Source: Microbacterium lacus
Lineage (GTDB): Bacteria; Actinomycetota; Actinomycetes; Actinomycetales; Microbacteriaceae
NCBI RefSeq assembly: GCF_039531105.1
Contig: NZ_BAAAPK010000004.1
Span: 1-20,228 of the forward strand
Direction: 5' to 3'
Length of the DNA stretch: 20,228 nucleotides
In this document: positions 7,107 to 17,382 of the stretch, one piece after another
How the letters are laid out: each line of letters starts with the position of its first letter
Numbering within the stretch: position 1 is the stretch's first letter
Made by a program: the position numbers and the translations under genes
The notes under the pieces: generated by a model
Told to the model about the DNA's origin: nothing
Seen by the model: the letters and a program-made list of their open reading frames with translations, nothing else
Databases searched by the model: none

Positions 7107-8639
7107 ATGAGCGAGAGACCGTCGATCGCGTCCATCATGAGTCAGGGCGGACGCGTCGCCGGAAGTCAGCGCGAGATCAGGATCATCGACACCACCCTCC
7201 GAGACGGGCACCAGAGCCTGTGGGCCACTCGCATGCGCACTGAGCACATCGCGTCCATGGCAGCCGACTTCGACGGCGCCGGCTTCGAGCATGTCGACCT
7301 GGTTGCCCCAATCCAATTCGACGTGGCCGTTCGATATCTCAAGGAGGATCCTTGGGAACGGGTTCGTATAGCCCACCGCCTGGCGCCGCGTACACGCTTC
7401 CGGGCACTGATCCGATCACGCAATCTTGCTGCGTTCGACTTCCTCCCTGATGATGTGATAACGGCATGGGTCGAGCGGCTTTATGCCAACGGCTTCCGTT
7501 CGATCGGCTCGTTCGACGGACTCAACGATGTCGACAACATCGCCGGCGGCCTGCTTCGGGCCAAACATCTCGGCGCAGAGACTTTCGGGGCCGTTTCGTT
7601 CTGTGAGAGCCCCGTGCACACCGACGAGCTATTCGTCTCGAAAGCGATTGAACTGATCGAGAAGGCGGACGTCGATCGCATCATGCTCAAGGACGCTGGG
7701 GGGTTGCTCACTCCGGAGCGGATCCGTTCATTGGTGCCCGCCCTGAAGGACGTCATCGGGCAACGCCCACTCGAAGTCCATACGCACTCGCTGACAGGGC
7801 TCGCACCGCTGGTGTGCTTGGAGGCAGCGGAGGCCGGCGCCGACTCCTTGCACTTGTCGATAGCCCCGCTCGCGACGGGCAACGCGCAACCGTCCGTGCA
7901 AAACGTCGTCCGAGATCTGCGCGCCCTTGGCTACGTCGTCAATGTCCGAGACGACGTCGTACAAGGGATCAGTGAGAAAATTCGCGCGATTGCAGCGGCA
8001 GAGGACAAGCCGCTCGGGGTACCGATCGAGTACAACGGACTGCACTACATGCACCAGACGCCGGGGGGCATGCTGTCCAACTTCCGCTCGCAGCTCGCGA
8101 CTGCCGGGCTCGAGCAACGATACGACGAGCTTCTCATGGAGGTCGCCCGGGTTCGTGCAGAGCTCGCCTATCCCATCATGATCACCCCCTTCGCGCAGTT
8201 CGTCGGCACCCAGGCGGTGCTAAACGTGGTGACCGGCGAGCGATACAAGGTGGTCCCGAACGAGATCAAGAAGTACGTGCTCGGCTACTACGGCCAACTG
8301 CTTGGCGACATCGAAGCGGGACTGCGCGAGAAGATCCTTGCGAACGGCGCGTCCGACATCCCACTGGAGCCGACCGAGCCAAGCCCGATGCTTCCCACGC
8401 TGCACGAGCACCACCCGGACGAGTCGATCGACGACCACCTGCTTCGCGCGATGTTCGCCGGCAGCCAGGTCGACGAAATGAAGGCGACGGTGGCCGCGGG
8501 GGGAAACCCGGACGAGCTACCGGGCAATCTTTTGTCCATCGTGAAAGAGCTCTACGACAAACTTCCGGCGGGCACGAGATCGCTCGCCGCCGGAGACCTG
8601 CGAATCAGAATTCAGCGAGGAGACAACCATGCCGCTTGA
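7107..8639 (+). CDS. Biotin-dependent carboxyltransferase subunit, OadA/PycB type, acceptor unknown
   Basis: This 510-residue HMGL-like TIM-barrel carboxyltransferase resembles pyruvate carboxylase subunit B, oxaloacetate decarboxylase alpha and transcarboxylase 5S. Visible motifs are DTTLRDGHQ (28-36), the carboxylated lysine in MLKDAGG (Lys195), the metal ligands HTH (225-227) and the PYC_OADA motif HQTPGGMLSNFRSQL near 330-345. It has no C-terminal biotinyl domain; that is the next gene. The pocket departs from pyruvate enzymes: the usual RGxN-x-VGY segment reads RSRNLAAFDF, FDALND reads FDGLND, and the usual SMSMG-type segment reads SIAPLATGN. The acceptor is therefore uncertain. ATG 7107 is preferred over GTG 7101 because GAAGGGG (7091-7097) has better spacing to it. 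The gene overlaps the biotin-carrier gene by 11 bp. Confidence 0.88.
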   Translation: MSERPSIASIMSQGGRVAGSQREIRIIDTTLRDGHQSLWATRMRTEHIASMAADFDGAGFEHVDLVAPIQFDVAVRYLKEDPWERVRIAHRLAPRTRFRALIRSRNLAAFDFLPDDVITAWVERLYANGFRSIGSFDGLNDVDNIAGGLLRAKHLGAETFGAVSFCESPVHTDELFVSKAIELIEKADVDRIMLKDAGGLLTPERIRSLVPALKDVIGQRPLEVHTHSLTGLAPLVCLEAAEAGADSLHLSIAPLATGNAQPSVQNVVRDLRALGYVVNVRDDVVQGISEKIRAIAAAEDKPLGVPIEYNGLHYMHQTPGGMLSNFRSQLATAGLEQRYDELLMEVARVRAELAYPIMITPFAQFVGTQAVLNVVTGERYKVVPNEIKKYVLGYYGQLLGDIEAGLREKILANGASDIPLEPTEPSPMLPTLHEHHPDESIDDHLLRAMFAGSQVDEMKATVAAGGNPDELPGNLLSIVKELYDKLPAGTRSLAAGDLRIRIQRGDNHAA

Positions 8640-9130
8640 CCAGCCCGACATTCGCGAACTGAAGGCCATCATCGACTGGGTCAACCTCACGCCGGACGTG
8701 CAGGAACTGTCACTGAAGTACGGCGATGTCGAGCTATTCGTCTCGCGAGGCGGCCAGGGACACATCGCCACCTCACGGAAACCGACGACGCCGGCCACTT
8801 CCCCTGCACCACCGGCCGCTCCCCCGGCGCGAGAGGCGACTGCTCCTGTCCCCTCCGCGCCCGCGCCCGCTCCACCGACGATCGCCGCACCGGGAGACGT
8901 CGTCATTACTGCGCCCATGGTCGGGACGTTCTACGCCGCTCCGAGCCCCGCCGCACCCGCGTTCGTATCCGTCGGTGGACGAGTTACGCCGACCACGGTT
9001 GTCGGCATCGTCGAAGTCATGAAGCTCATGAACAGCATCGAGGCGGGAGTTCTGGGTACTGTGACCCGCATCATGGCGACCAACGAGCAGGCCGTCGAAT
9101 TCGGCCAGCCTCTCCTGGTGATCACGCCAG

Positions 9131-9138
<8 letters not shown>
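8629..9138 (+). CDS. accB: Biotin carboxyl carrier protein, AccB-like
   Basis: A 169-residue carrier with an AccB-like N-terminal segment (DIRELKAIIDWVN), a Pro/Ala-rich flexible linker at about 50-88, and a C-terminal biotinyl domain (about 92-169) containing PMVGTFYAAPSP and the biotinylation motif VEVMKLMN with the target lysine at 132. It carries CO2 from the biotin carboxylase to the carboxyltransferase. The usual EAMKM is EVMKL here, which is acceptable in the family. A GAGGAG box precedes ATG 8629 inside the upstream gene, and the end overlaps the biotin carboxylase by 8 bp, so three subunits of one enzyme are coupled. The sequence resembles the acetyl-CoA carboxylase carrier, while the partner carboxyltransferase is not of the acyl-CoA type. 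Confidence 0.93.
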
Positions 9139-10501
<1,363 letters not shown>

Positions 10502-10541
10502 CCCTCGAATCCGCTCATCCACCGATCCCAGAAACGCGATC

Positions 10542-11978
10542 ATGCCCGACACCGCCGCAGCACGCACCACGAGACTCCTCATCGACGGCGAACTCGTCGC
10601 CGGCAATCGAGAGCCGATTAGGATTCTAGATCCCGCCGACGAGAGCGTCTTCGCGTGGTCAGCGAGCGCATCGCTGGAGCAGCTATCTGACGCGGTCTCC
10701 GCCGCCGAACGCGCATTCCCAGCGTGGCGCAACACACCCGTCTCTCGACGCCGAAGGACGCTTCGGGAGATCGCGGCGCTGCTCCGCGAGCACGAGGAAG
10801 AACTCGCCGTGCTGCTTACCCGCGAGCAGGGCAAGCGTCTGACCGAGTCTCGCGGCGAGATCGATCGGTCAGCATGGTGGTTTGACCACATGGCTGAGAT
10901 CGATGTGCCGTGGGACGAGGTCGTAGAGGAGGACGATGAGCGCACCGTGCGCGTTCGGCGGGTTCCGATGGGTGTCGTTGCGGCTCTGGCACCGTGGAAC
11001 TTTCCTGTAACCCTCGCAATGTGGAAGGTCGCACCGGCACTGCTGACCGGCAACACCGTGGTCTTGAAGCCGTCGCCCTATACGCCCGTCGCGACGCTGC
11101 GAATCGCCGAGTTGGTGTGCGGGGTGCTGCCCGCCGGAGTACTCAACGTCGTCACTGGTGAGCACGATCTCGGCGCTGCGCTGACGAGCGATCCGCGTGT
11201 GGCGCGGATCGTGTTCACCGGATCGACAGCCACTGGTTCGGCGGTCATGCGTTCCGCCGCCGCCACGATGGCAAGCGTTACCCTCGAGTTGGGCGGGAAC
11301 GACGCCGCCGTCGTGCTACCCGACGTGGACATAGATGTCGTGGCCGAGAAAGTGTTTCTGGCGTGCTTCACGAACAACGCGCAATACTGTCTCGCGTCCA
11401 AGCGTGTGTACGTCCACGCGAGCATCTACGACGAGTTTGCGGAACAATTCGTTCGGGTCGCAGAGCGAGTGCGCGTCGGCAGCGGGCTGGACCCCGATGT
11501 CGATCTGGGTCCCGTTGCGAACCGTGATCAGTACATTCGCGTGCGCGGGCTCATCGAGGCGGCGACGCACCGGGGTCTCTCCTTCCACCTGCGGGGTGCA
11601 ATCCCCGAGGGGCAAGGCTTCTACATCCACCCGCACGTCGTGGACGACCCGCCGGAAGCGGACCCTGTCGTCGCCGAAGAGTCGTTCGGGCCGATCGTGC
11701 CCTTACTGCGATTTCACGATGACGATGAGGTGATCGAGCGGGTGAACGCCTCCGCGTACGGGCTCGGCGGCTCGGTGTGGGGCGCCGATCAGGAGCGCGC
11801 TGAGCGCGTCGCGCAGCGCATCGACTCGGGAATAGTGTGGGTCAACGAGACGCAGCGGCTGTCGCCCGCTTTTCCTCTGGGCGGCCACCGGATGTCGGGC
11901 CTCGGCAGCGAGAACGGCCTCGACGGTGTTCTGCAATACACCAACGTTCAGGTGATCTCGATCGGTCGGAATACTTGA
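10542..11978 (+). CDS. NAD(P)-dependent aldehyde dehydrogenase
   Basis: This 478-residue aldehyde dehydrogenase superfamily member has all catalytic parts: Asn153 in PWNFP, Lys176 in VLKPSP, the general base Glu249 in LELGG, and nucleophile Cys283 in FTNNAQYCLA. ATG 10542 gives the family-normal N-terminus; the frame is open to 10437 but that would overlap the biotin carboxylase. No clear Shine-Dalgarno is seen, so re-initiation from the upstream gene 40 bp away is possible. The stop shares a base with the CoA-transferase start (TGATG). Placed with an alcohol dehydrogenase and a CoA-transferase, it most likely oxidises the aldehyde made by the product of 14278-15384 to a carboxylic acid (inference). 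A free-acid product is expected because the glutamate base is intact. Confidence 0.93.
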   Translation: MPDTAAARTTRLLIDGELVAGNREPIRILDPADESVFAWSASASLEQLSDAVSAAERAFPAWRNTPVSRRRRTLREIAALLREHEEELAVLLTREQGKRLTESRGEIDRSAWWFDHMAEIDVPWDEVVEEDDERTVRVRRVPMGVVAALAPWNFPVTLAMWKVAPALLTGNTVVLKPSPYTPVATLRIAELVCGVLPAGVLNVVTGEHDLGAALTSDPRVARIVFTGSTATGSAVMRSAAATMASVTLELGGNDAAVVLPDVDIDVVAEKVFLACFTNNAQYCLASKRVYVHASIYDEFAEQFVRVAERVRVGSGLDPDVDLGPVANRDQYIRVRGLIEAATHRGLSFHLRGAIPEGQGFYIHPHVVDDPPEADPVVAEESFGPIVPLLRFHDDDEVIERVNASAYGLGGSVWGADQERAERVAQRIDSGIVWVNETQRLSPAFPLGGHRMSGLGSENGLDGVLQYTNVQVISIGRNT

Positions 11979-14281
11979 TGGCGGTAGAGACCGGGCTCGC
12001 CCCGCTGACCGACCTTCGAGTGCTCGATCTCACCGGTAAGCTTGTCCCGGGCATGGCAAGACTCCTTGCGGATCTCGGCGCGGACGTGATCCGACAGGCA
12101 CGCTCCGACGAGACGACCGAGCTCGCAGATGAAGCCCACGGCGATTCCGGAGGGCTCCTGGCGGACGAAATCGAGGCGCTCGCGGAAACGTCGGATGTCG
12201 TTCTCGTCGACGACTCCTCCGGTGCCGCGCGCCGGTACGCTGCGGCCGGCTTCGGACGACGCGCGGCAGAGGGTCCCTCGATATGGATAGACGTTAGCGA
12301 CTTCGGACGAACGAGTTCGCGTTCCGGGTGGACCGCGTCGGCCGGCGTTCACTTTGCGCTCTCGGGCGCGCTCGCGCGGTCGGGCCTGCCTGAGTACCGC
12401 ACTCCGCTCATGCCACCCGCGTTTATCGTCGACATCACGGCCGCGGTGCACGGTGTGTGGCTCCTATTGCTTGCCGTCGTAGCCGCTGCTCGTACGCGAG
12501 AAGATCAAGCGATCGACTTCGCCGTCTCCGATGCGATGTTCCACGGCCTCGATCCGGCCTTCGGAATCAAGGGCACCGTTCTCGGGACAAGAGATCTGAG
12601 TGCGGCAATCGGGAGACCGGATTCGCGCGACCTTTACCCCGTTTTCCACGTTGCTGACGGCTGGGTGCGCATTTGCGTCCTGAGCCCTGGCCAGTGGCGA
12701 GGACTGTTCGGATGGCTGGGCGAACCCGCTGCCTTCGCCGATCCGCGGTTCGAGCACGGCGAGGTCCGTCTGGCCGCAGCGCGCGAGCTGTACCCCGAGA
12801 TCGGTCGGCTCCTGGCCGACCTTTCCCAGGAGGAAGCGGTCCGCGAGGGCCAAGCGCGTGGCGTTCCGATCGCGGCTATCCGACCTGCAAGTGGGGCGCT
12901 CCCGGCATCCGAGTTATGCGGGGCCGAGCCGTCCGACGGAGACACCGCCACCAACCCCGGAAAAGCAGGGATCTTCGTCATCGATGGCCGCCGAATGCGG
13001 TTTCCCGCCCCACGGTCGCGCACGTGGCGCACAGCCTCGAGATTCTTCGACGGCCTCAATGGATGGGATGCTGCAGCCCTGCCGCTTGAGGGCTTGCGCG
13101 TTCTCGACCTCGGGGTGATCGTTGCCGGAGCAGAAACCGGACGGCTGCTCGCTGATTACGGGGCGGACGTCATAAAAATTGAGAGCCCAGATCACCTGGA
13201 CGGATCGCGGCTCGCCACGCTCGCCACTGGGATGTCCACGAGCTTCGCGCGCGGACATCGCAACAAGCGCAGCATGGGCGTGAATCTGCGTCATGACCTC
13301 GGCCGAAGGGTCTTCAGCGACCTGATTGCCGTATCGGACGTGATGGTGAGCAACTTCAAGCCCGGCACGCTCGATTCACTCGGCCTTGACCATAAGGCAC
13401 TCGAACGGATCAACCCCGCGCTCGTGACCGTCGAAGGAAGCGCGTTCGGTGCGTCCCCCGACGCGCGGCGCCTCTTCGGATACGGACCGCTCGTTCGCGC
13501 CTCCGCCGGCGTGACCCATGAGTGGCAGTACCCGGGTCAGAACGGGAGCTACGGCGACGGGCTCACCGTCTTTCCCGACCACCTGGCGGGACGACTTGCC
13601 GCCATCGCCGCCGTGTCACTGTGTCTGCGTTCGCGTCGCACCGGCGAGGCAGGAAACGCGACGATCGCGCAACTCGACCTGATCCGCGACGCCTCCGCCT
13701 TCGCTTCTGCACGCCCGAACGCGCCAGACGCGCCCTGCGGAGTGTTCGCCGGGCCCGGTGGAAGTGAAGCGGACACCTGGCTCTACCTGGAGGTGGACGG
13801 CGACCGAGCATTCCAGGAGATGTGCGCCGCGATAGGACGCGACGACATCACCCAGCTCGACAGGTTCGCAAGCCGTTCGCAACGCATTGCCCATCGTGAG
13901 GAGTTGGACGAAATCATCTCGGCATGGGTGAGTGGGGTCGATCCGGCAACCGCGGCGTCGGTGCTCCAACGCGTCGGCGTGAAGGCTGCGCCGGTGGTTC
14001 ACGAGGTCGAGCTGACCGATGACGTGGATGTCAGCCGCAGAGCGCTCCTTGCCAACAGCGCTCTACCGGGAGTGTCTGGCAGCTTAATCGTCCAGGGCGG
14101 CGAGGCGCTGTTCGCGAGCGGCCTCACGCCGCGGTTGAACCCCGCACCACGTCTCGCCGAGCACACTCGAACAGTTGCGGAAGAGCTGCTCGGGTTGACC
14201 CCCACGGAGATCGATGCACTCGTGCATAGCAGGGCACTGTTCGCTGCCCCACAGGCGGGCAGGCAGGGGCCCCTCGCATGA
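11978..14281 (+). CDS. Tandem-domain family III CoA-transferase (CaiB/BaiF)
   Basis: This 767-residue protein contains two CaiB/BaiF units, about twice the usual length. Unit 1 spans about 1-365 and begins LTDLRVLDLTGKLVPGMARL; unit 2 spans about 368-767 and begins LEGLRVLDLGVIVAGAETGRL. The repeated RVLDL...RLLADxGADVI pattern makes the duplication plain. The expected catalytic aspartate is visible in unit 2 (Asp534, FPDHLAG, about 166 residues into the unit as in formyl-CoA transferase); unit 1 has a candidate at Asp152. Unit 1 is shorter and more divergent. The enzyme should move CoA from a donor acyl-CoA to the acid made by the aldehyde dehydrogenase. ATG 11978 follows the upstream stop as TGATG, and the end overlaps the alcohol dehydrogenase as ATGA. 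Donor and acceptor are unknown. Confidence 0.9.
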   Translation: MAVETGLAPLTDLRVLDLTGKLVPGMARLLADLGADVIRQARSDETTELADEAHGDSGGLLADEIEALAETSDVVLVDDSSGAARRYAAAGFGRRAAEGPSIWIDVSDFGRTSSRSGWTASAGVHFALSGALARSGLPEYRTPLMPPAFIVDITAAVHGVWLLLLAVVAAARTREDQAIDFAVSDAMFHGLDPAFGIKGTVLGTRDLSAAIGRPDSRDLYPVFHVADGWVRICVLSPGQWRGLFGWLGEPAAFADPRFEHGEVRLAAARELYPEIGRLLADLSQEEAVREGQARGVPIAAIRPASGALPASELCGAEPSDGDTATNPGKAGIFVIDGRRMRFPAPRSRTWRTASRFFDGLNGWDAAALPLEGLRVLDLGVIVAGAETGRLLADYGADVIKIESPDHLDGSRLATLATGMSTSFARGHRNKRSMGVNLRHDLGRRVFSDLIAVSDVMVSNFKPGTLDSLGLDHKALERINPALVTVEGSAFGASPDARRLFGYGPLVRASAGVTHEWQYPGQNGSYGDGLTVFPDHLAGRLAAIAAVSLCLRSRRTGEAGNATIAQLDLIRDASAFASARPNAPDAPCGVFAGPGGSEADTWLYLEVDGDRAFQEMCAAIGRDDITQLDRFASRSQRIAHREELDEIISAWVSGVDPATAASVLQRVGVKAAPVVHEVELTDDVDVSRRALLANSALPGVSGSLIVQGGEALFASGLTPRLNPAPRLAEHTRTVAEELLGLTPTEIDALVHSRALFAAPQAGRQGPLA

Positions 14282-15384
14282 CACTGACGATAAATTCGGT
14301 TGTCCTGCGCGCACCGAACGACCCATTTTCTCTTGAGCGGGTGCGGATGGCTGAGCCAGGACCGAGCCAAGTACTCGTGAAGATCGCAGGGACCGGGCTG
14401 TGCCACACAGATCTGCGCACGCGCGACCCCGAGGTTTGGAACGTGACGGGCCCGATAATCCCGGGACACGAGGGCGCCGGCATCGTCACCAAAGTGGGCT
14501 CAGCAGTGACCGACCTGCATCCAGGCGACGCCGTCATCATGAGCTTCGCCTCCTGTGGGAGATGCACGAACTGCCTGCGCGGCAGCCCAGGCTACTGTGA
14601 CCACTTCGAAGCGATGAATCTCACGGGCCTTAGCCAGGGAAACCGCCCACCAGCGGAAGCGGTCTCAGACGGCCTGCCGCTCGCGGATCGATGGTTCGGC
14701 CAGTCCTCGTTCGCCGAGTATGCCGTCGTGGAAGACCGCGCAGCGGTACGGGTTGACGCAGGACTACCGCTCGCGCTTCTTGCGCCCCTCGCGTGCAGCG
14801 TTCAAACCGGCGTGGGCAGTGTTTTCCACGAGATGGACGTTCGGCCCGGACACTCGGTGGCGGTCTTCGGGGTTGGGGCAGTGGGCCTGGCCGGCGTTGT
14901 CGCCGCGAAGTTATGCGGTGCCACCGAGATCGTCGCCGTGGACCGCGATGCTCACCGACTGTCCCTCGCTCGCGAGTTGGGCGCCACGCGCACGGTGGAG
15001 GGGGGCGACGACCTCGACGATCGGGTACGCGCAGGAGGACCCGGCATGCACTGGACCCTTGAGACCACGGCCGCGCCGCCGCTCCTGACTGCGGCAATCC
15101 AGGTGTTGCGCCGACCCGGAGGAGCAGTTCTTGTCGGGGCCGGCGGACGGTTGAGCGTCACGCCGCGTGCTCTCGCGGGCCGGCGGGTCACGTTCTGCTT
15201 CGAAGGCAGCGCCGTGCCGCAGGTGTTCATTCCGCAGCTTGTCGCGATGTGGCAACGTGGTGACCTGCCGCTCGAGAAAATCGTCGAGTGTTATGACCTC
15301 TCCGACATCAACCGCGCCGAAGCTGACATGGCCAGCGGGCGCGTGGTCAAGCCGGTCCTCGTTCCCTCAACCGGAGCCCATTGA
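14278..15384 (+). CDS. Zinc alcohol dehydrogenase, aryl/allyl alcohol (benzyl-alcohol dehydrogenase-like) type
   Basis: A 368-residue MDR enzyme. Catalytic zinc ligands are Cys42 (GLCHTD), His64-Glu65 (PGHEGAG) and Cys173 (LACSVQTG). Structural zinc cysteines are 93, 96, 99 and 107 in SFASCGRCTNC. NAD binding is at GVGAVG (198-203). The SFASCG...YC...MNLTG region and the QTG after Cys173 are characteristic of the class III-derived group that includes benzyl-alcohol and geraniol dehydrogenases, which act on aryl or allylic primary alcohols. Together with the aldehyde dehydrogenase and CoA-transferase it would start an alcohol to acyl-CoA route (inference). It is coupled to the CoA-transferase by ATGA and is the last gene of the plus operon. 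A 106-bp region to the convergent esterase holds only weak hairpins. Confidence 0.93.
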   Translation: MTLTINSVVLRAPNDPFSLERVRMAEPGPSQVLVKIAGTGLCHTDLRTRDPEVWNVTGPIIPGHEGAGIVTKVGSAVTDLHPGDAVIMSFASCGRCTNCLRGSPGYCDHFEAMNLTGLSQGNRPPAEAVSDGLPLADRWFGQSSFAEYAVVEDRAAVRVDAGLPLALLAPLACSVQTGVGSVFHEMDVRPGHSVAVFGVGAVGLAGVVAAKLCGATEIVAVDRDAHRLSLARELGATRTVEGGDDLDDRVRAGGPGMHWTLETTAAPPLLTAAIQVLRRPGGAVLVGAGGRLSVTPRALAGRRVTFCFEGSAVPQVFIPQLVAMWQRGDLPLEKIVECYDLSDINRAEADMASGRVVKPVLVPSTGAH

Positions 15385-15490
15385 TCGTAGCCGCGAACGA
15401 CTTCGTGTTACTGCAGGCGTCCGATTTGACCCCCGGACGGTTTGGCGAATCCGCTCACGAAGGAGCCCGCGCTCCGCGCCGCCACCGATG

Positions 15491-16477
15491 TCAGCCTTCC
15501 GATGCGGCCCGGAGCGATTCTGCGAGGAACTTCACCTGCCGTGGCCACTGGTCGGCACCGCCGCCCTCGTGACCGTTGAGGGGCCACACCACGATCTCCT
15601 TTCTCCGCGCGTCCCAGGCGTTGAACGCTGCGAAAACGGTCGACGGCGGGCAGACTGTGTCCTGCAGGGCGACCGAGAACAAGGTCGGCGCCGTGGCCCG
15701 CGCCGCAAGGGAGACGCCGTCGAAGTACGCCAACGTGCTCGCCACTACTGCCACGTCGTCACGGTGCGCACGCAGATAGCGCACGATCTCGGCATACGGG
15801 TCGCTGTCCGTGAGACCTACCGCCCGCTCGAAGTGGCAAAGGAAGGGCACATCGGCCAAACATGCCGCGACCGCGCCGTGAAGCGCCGAGGCGGCGATCG
15901 CGATTCCCCCACCCTGACTGATGCCCGCCACAGCGACTCGACCGGCGTCGACCTCGGTGCGTGTCTGGAGGAAATCGATGGCACGCACGGCATCCGTATA
16001 CACACGCCGGTAGTAGTAGGTGTCGCGGTGGAGGATCCCGCGTGTCATGAACCCCGGAACGGCAGGCTCCGACCCGGCCGGATCTGGTGTGCCGCTTCCC
16101 GAGTCGCGGTGGGCGCCTTGACCGCGGGTATCGACCACAAGTGTTACATAGCCCGCGCTGGCCCACGGCAGCCATTCGTGGGGAAGACCTCGCCCGCCGC
16201 CGTAGCCCTGAAAGTGCACGATAGCCCGGCATCTCTCGGCGCCGTCGGGGACGAGCAGCCACGCGCCGACGGGATGGCCGCCGAATCCTGGGAACCGCAC
16301 GTCGAAGACGCGGATGTGCGCGAACGGAGCAGGGACGGCCGTCACCACGGAACTCTGTATCGGCACCTGTCGCGCCGTGGCGATAGTACCGGTCCAGAAA
16401 TCGTCGAAGTCCTCGGGCTCGGTCACGGTCGGGCGGTATCGCCGCAATTCGGCCTCGGGTAGGTCGAAGAAAGCCAT
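15491..16477 (-). CDS. Acetyl xylan esterase / cephalosporin-C deacetylase family hydrolase (AXE1)
   Basis: A 328-residue alpha/beta hydrolase with the AXE1 pattern. The start is MAFFDLPEAELRRYRP, and the oxyanion area is FQGYGGGRG (89-97). DTRGQG (116-121) is family-typical, the nucleophile is Ser187 in GISQGGG, and the acid and base are Asp273 (LQDTVCPP) and His303 (GHEGGG). These enzymes remove acetyl groups from sugars and other acetyl esters in the cytoplasm. There is no signal peptide. It is the last gene of the minus operon, 16 bp after the MaoC_N gene. Here it might release the alcohol used by the alcohol dehydrogenase from its acetate ester, or deacetylate a sugar for the sugar-acid module; both are guesses. 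ATG 16477 is supported by AGGAAC upstream and by the family N-terminus. Confidence 0.92.
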   Translation of the reverse strand: MAFFDLPEAELRRYRPTVTEPEDFDDFWTGTIATARQVPIQSSVVTAVPAPFAHIRVFDVRFPGFGGHPVGAWLLVPDGAERCRAIVHFQGYGGGRGLPHEWLPWASAGYVTLVVDTRGQGAHRDSGSGTPDPAGSEPAVPGFMTRGILHRDTYYYRRVYTDAVRAIDFLQTRTEVDAGRVAVAGISQGGGIAIAASALHGAVAACLADVPFLCHFERAVGLTDSDPYAEIVRYLRAHRDDVAVVASTLAYFDGVSLAARATAPTLFSVALQDTVCPPSTVFAAFNAWDARRKEIVVWPLNGHEGGGADQWPRQVKFLAESLRAASEG

Positions 16478-16493
16478 CCGTGTGCGTCCGTTC

Positions 16494-16964
16494 CTATCGA
16501 GCGATTCGGCTGTAGGTCTCGTCAATGAGCAGCTCGTCACCGCGGAAGTACTCGCGACGGAACGTGTAGACATCGAAAACGCCCGATCGCCCGGCCTTGC
16601 GCTCGACTCCCACAAATGTGCAGCGGATGCGAATAGTGTCGCCGGCGTAGATGGTCCCATGCCATCGCACGCAGGTTTCGCCCGCGACAACCTTGCTGAA
16701 GGCGAGCGGATCGTCCAGCGCAATTCCTCCGAGACTTAACTCGTCCCGCGGGCGGACGTGCCCCATACCCAGCCCGAGTGATGCGAAGAAGTATGGGGGG
16801 CCGATGACATCGCGGTGGCCGGCGCATCGGGCCACCTCCGCATCGTGGTGCTCAAGGGCCGAGATGCCGGCGGCGAAAGCAAACCTTCGTATCGCGTCTC
16901 GCGTCACTTGCACGATCTCTTCCGCGGGTGCCGTGGTGGCGACGGGCCCGTAAACATCAGTCAT
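16494..16964 (-). CDS. MaoC N-terminal-domain (hot-dog) hydratase component, ChsH2 N-domain-like
   Basis: A 156-residue single hot-dog protein resembling MaoC_dehydrat_N. IRRFAFAAG (about 25-33), the HHDAEVARCAG stretch and GPPYFFASLG are the usual landmarks, and the C-terminal half has the ETCVRWHGTIYAGDTIRI strand pair of these hydratases. The canonical D-x-N-P-x-H hydratase motif is not intact (GISALEHHD). Such subunits normally act with a second MaoC protein; the gene at 18536-18982 is the likely partner. In the mycobacterial steroid igr operon the equivalent domain is fused to a DUF35 domain as ChsH2; here the two are separate genes overlapping by 8 bp. A TGGAGG box precedes ATG 16964. 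The likely role is hydration of an enoyl-CoA (inference). Confidence 0.85.
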   Translation of the reverse strand: MTDVYGPVATTAPAEEIVQVTRDAIRRFAFAAGISALEHHDAEVARCAGHRDVIGPPYFFASLGLGMGHVRPRDELSLGGIALDDPLAFSKVVAGETCVRWHGTIYAGDTIRIRCTFVGVERKAGRSGVFDVYTFRREYFRGDELLIDETYSRIAR

Positions 16965-17382
16965 CGATCCTCCAGGTCAATAGCGACCGCTCACGAGCGT
17001 CGCGCTCCCGGGCACCGTGCATTCGCATCCCCACCCGTAGCGATGGAACATCGCCCGTAGCGGCCAAGCGACCGAGCAAGCGAACGCCGTCGTGATCGTC
17101 GAGCTCGACAATCACGACGGTGAAAGGCGTCAGGTCGGCATACTCGGGCGATGGCGCTCGGTGCGTCGTCGTCCAGGAAAAGAGTGTGCCGCGAGGGGCC
17201 GCGGAATACGGCGAGAAGCGGATTCCACCGCATTCGACGCACGACGGTCGTGGCGGCCACTGCACACGTCCGCAGATCGTGCAGCGCGGTAGGGAGAGCG
17301 GCGCTCCCTCGTCGCCATGCAGGTACGGTGCGATCTCGGGCGCGATCAGCCGCGCCCGGTTATGGCGGTCGTTGTGGATCAC
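16957..17382 (-). CDS. DUF35 / OB-fold zinc-ribbon protein, partner of the adjacent thiolase-fold aldolase
   Basis: A 141-residue protein with a zinc ribbon of four cysteines (Cys34, 37, 48 and 51; CTIC and CVEC) followed by an OB-fold stretch (GTLFSWTTTHRAP, then PFTVVIVELDD and RLLGRL). This is the standard DUF35 layout. In steroid side-chain degradation the DUF35 domain of ChsH2 binds Ltp2 and is needed for aldolase activity. The same pairing is suggested here because the start codon overlaps the thiolase-fold gene stop (GTGA at 17382-17379). The start is GTG. The gene overlaps the MaoC_N gene by 8 bp, which looks like a split ChsH2. Alternatively it could be a generic acyl-CoA-binding partner of a degradative thiolase. 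Confidence 0.9.
   Translation of the reverse strand: MIHNDRHNRARLIAPEIAPYLHGDEGAPLSLPRCTICGRVQWPPRPSCVECGGIRFSPYSAAPRGTLFSWTTTHRAPSPEYADLTPFTVVIVELDDHDGVRLLGRLAATGDVPSLRVGMRMHGARERDARERSLLTWRIDD

Noticed and set aside
6921..7376. N-terminal extension of bioY
   Set aside because: It runs antisense through the operator and the carboxyltransferase gene. ATG 6920 has a strong AAGGAG box and gives the normal BioY length.
15385..15490. Rho-independent terminator between the convergent operons
   Set aside because: Only a 5-bp GGAGC/GCTCC stem (15462-15475) without a T-run is visible, too weak to call. The 14-bp gap at 5617-5630 likewise shows only a weak CCCT/AGGG stem.
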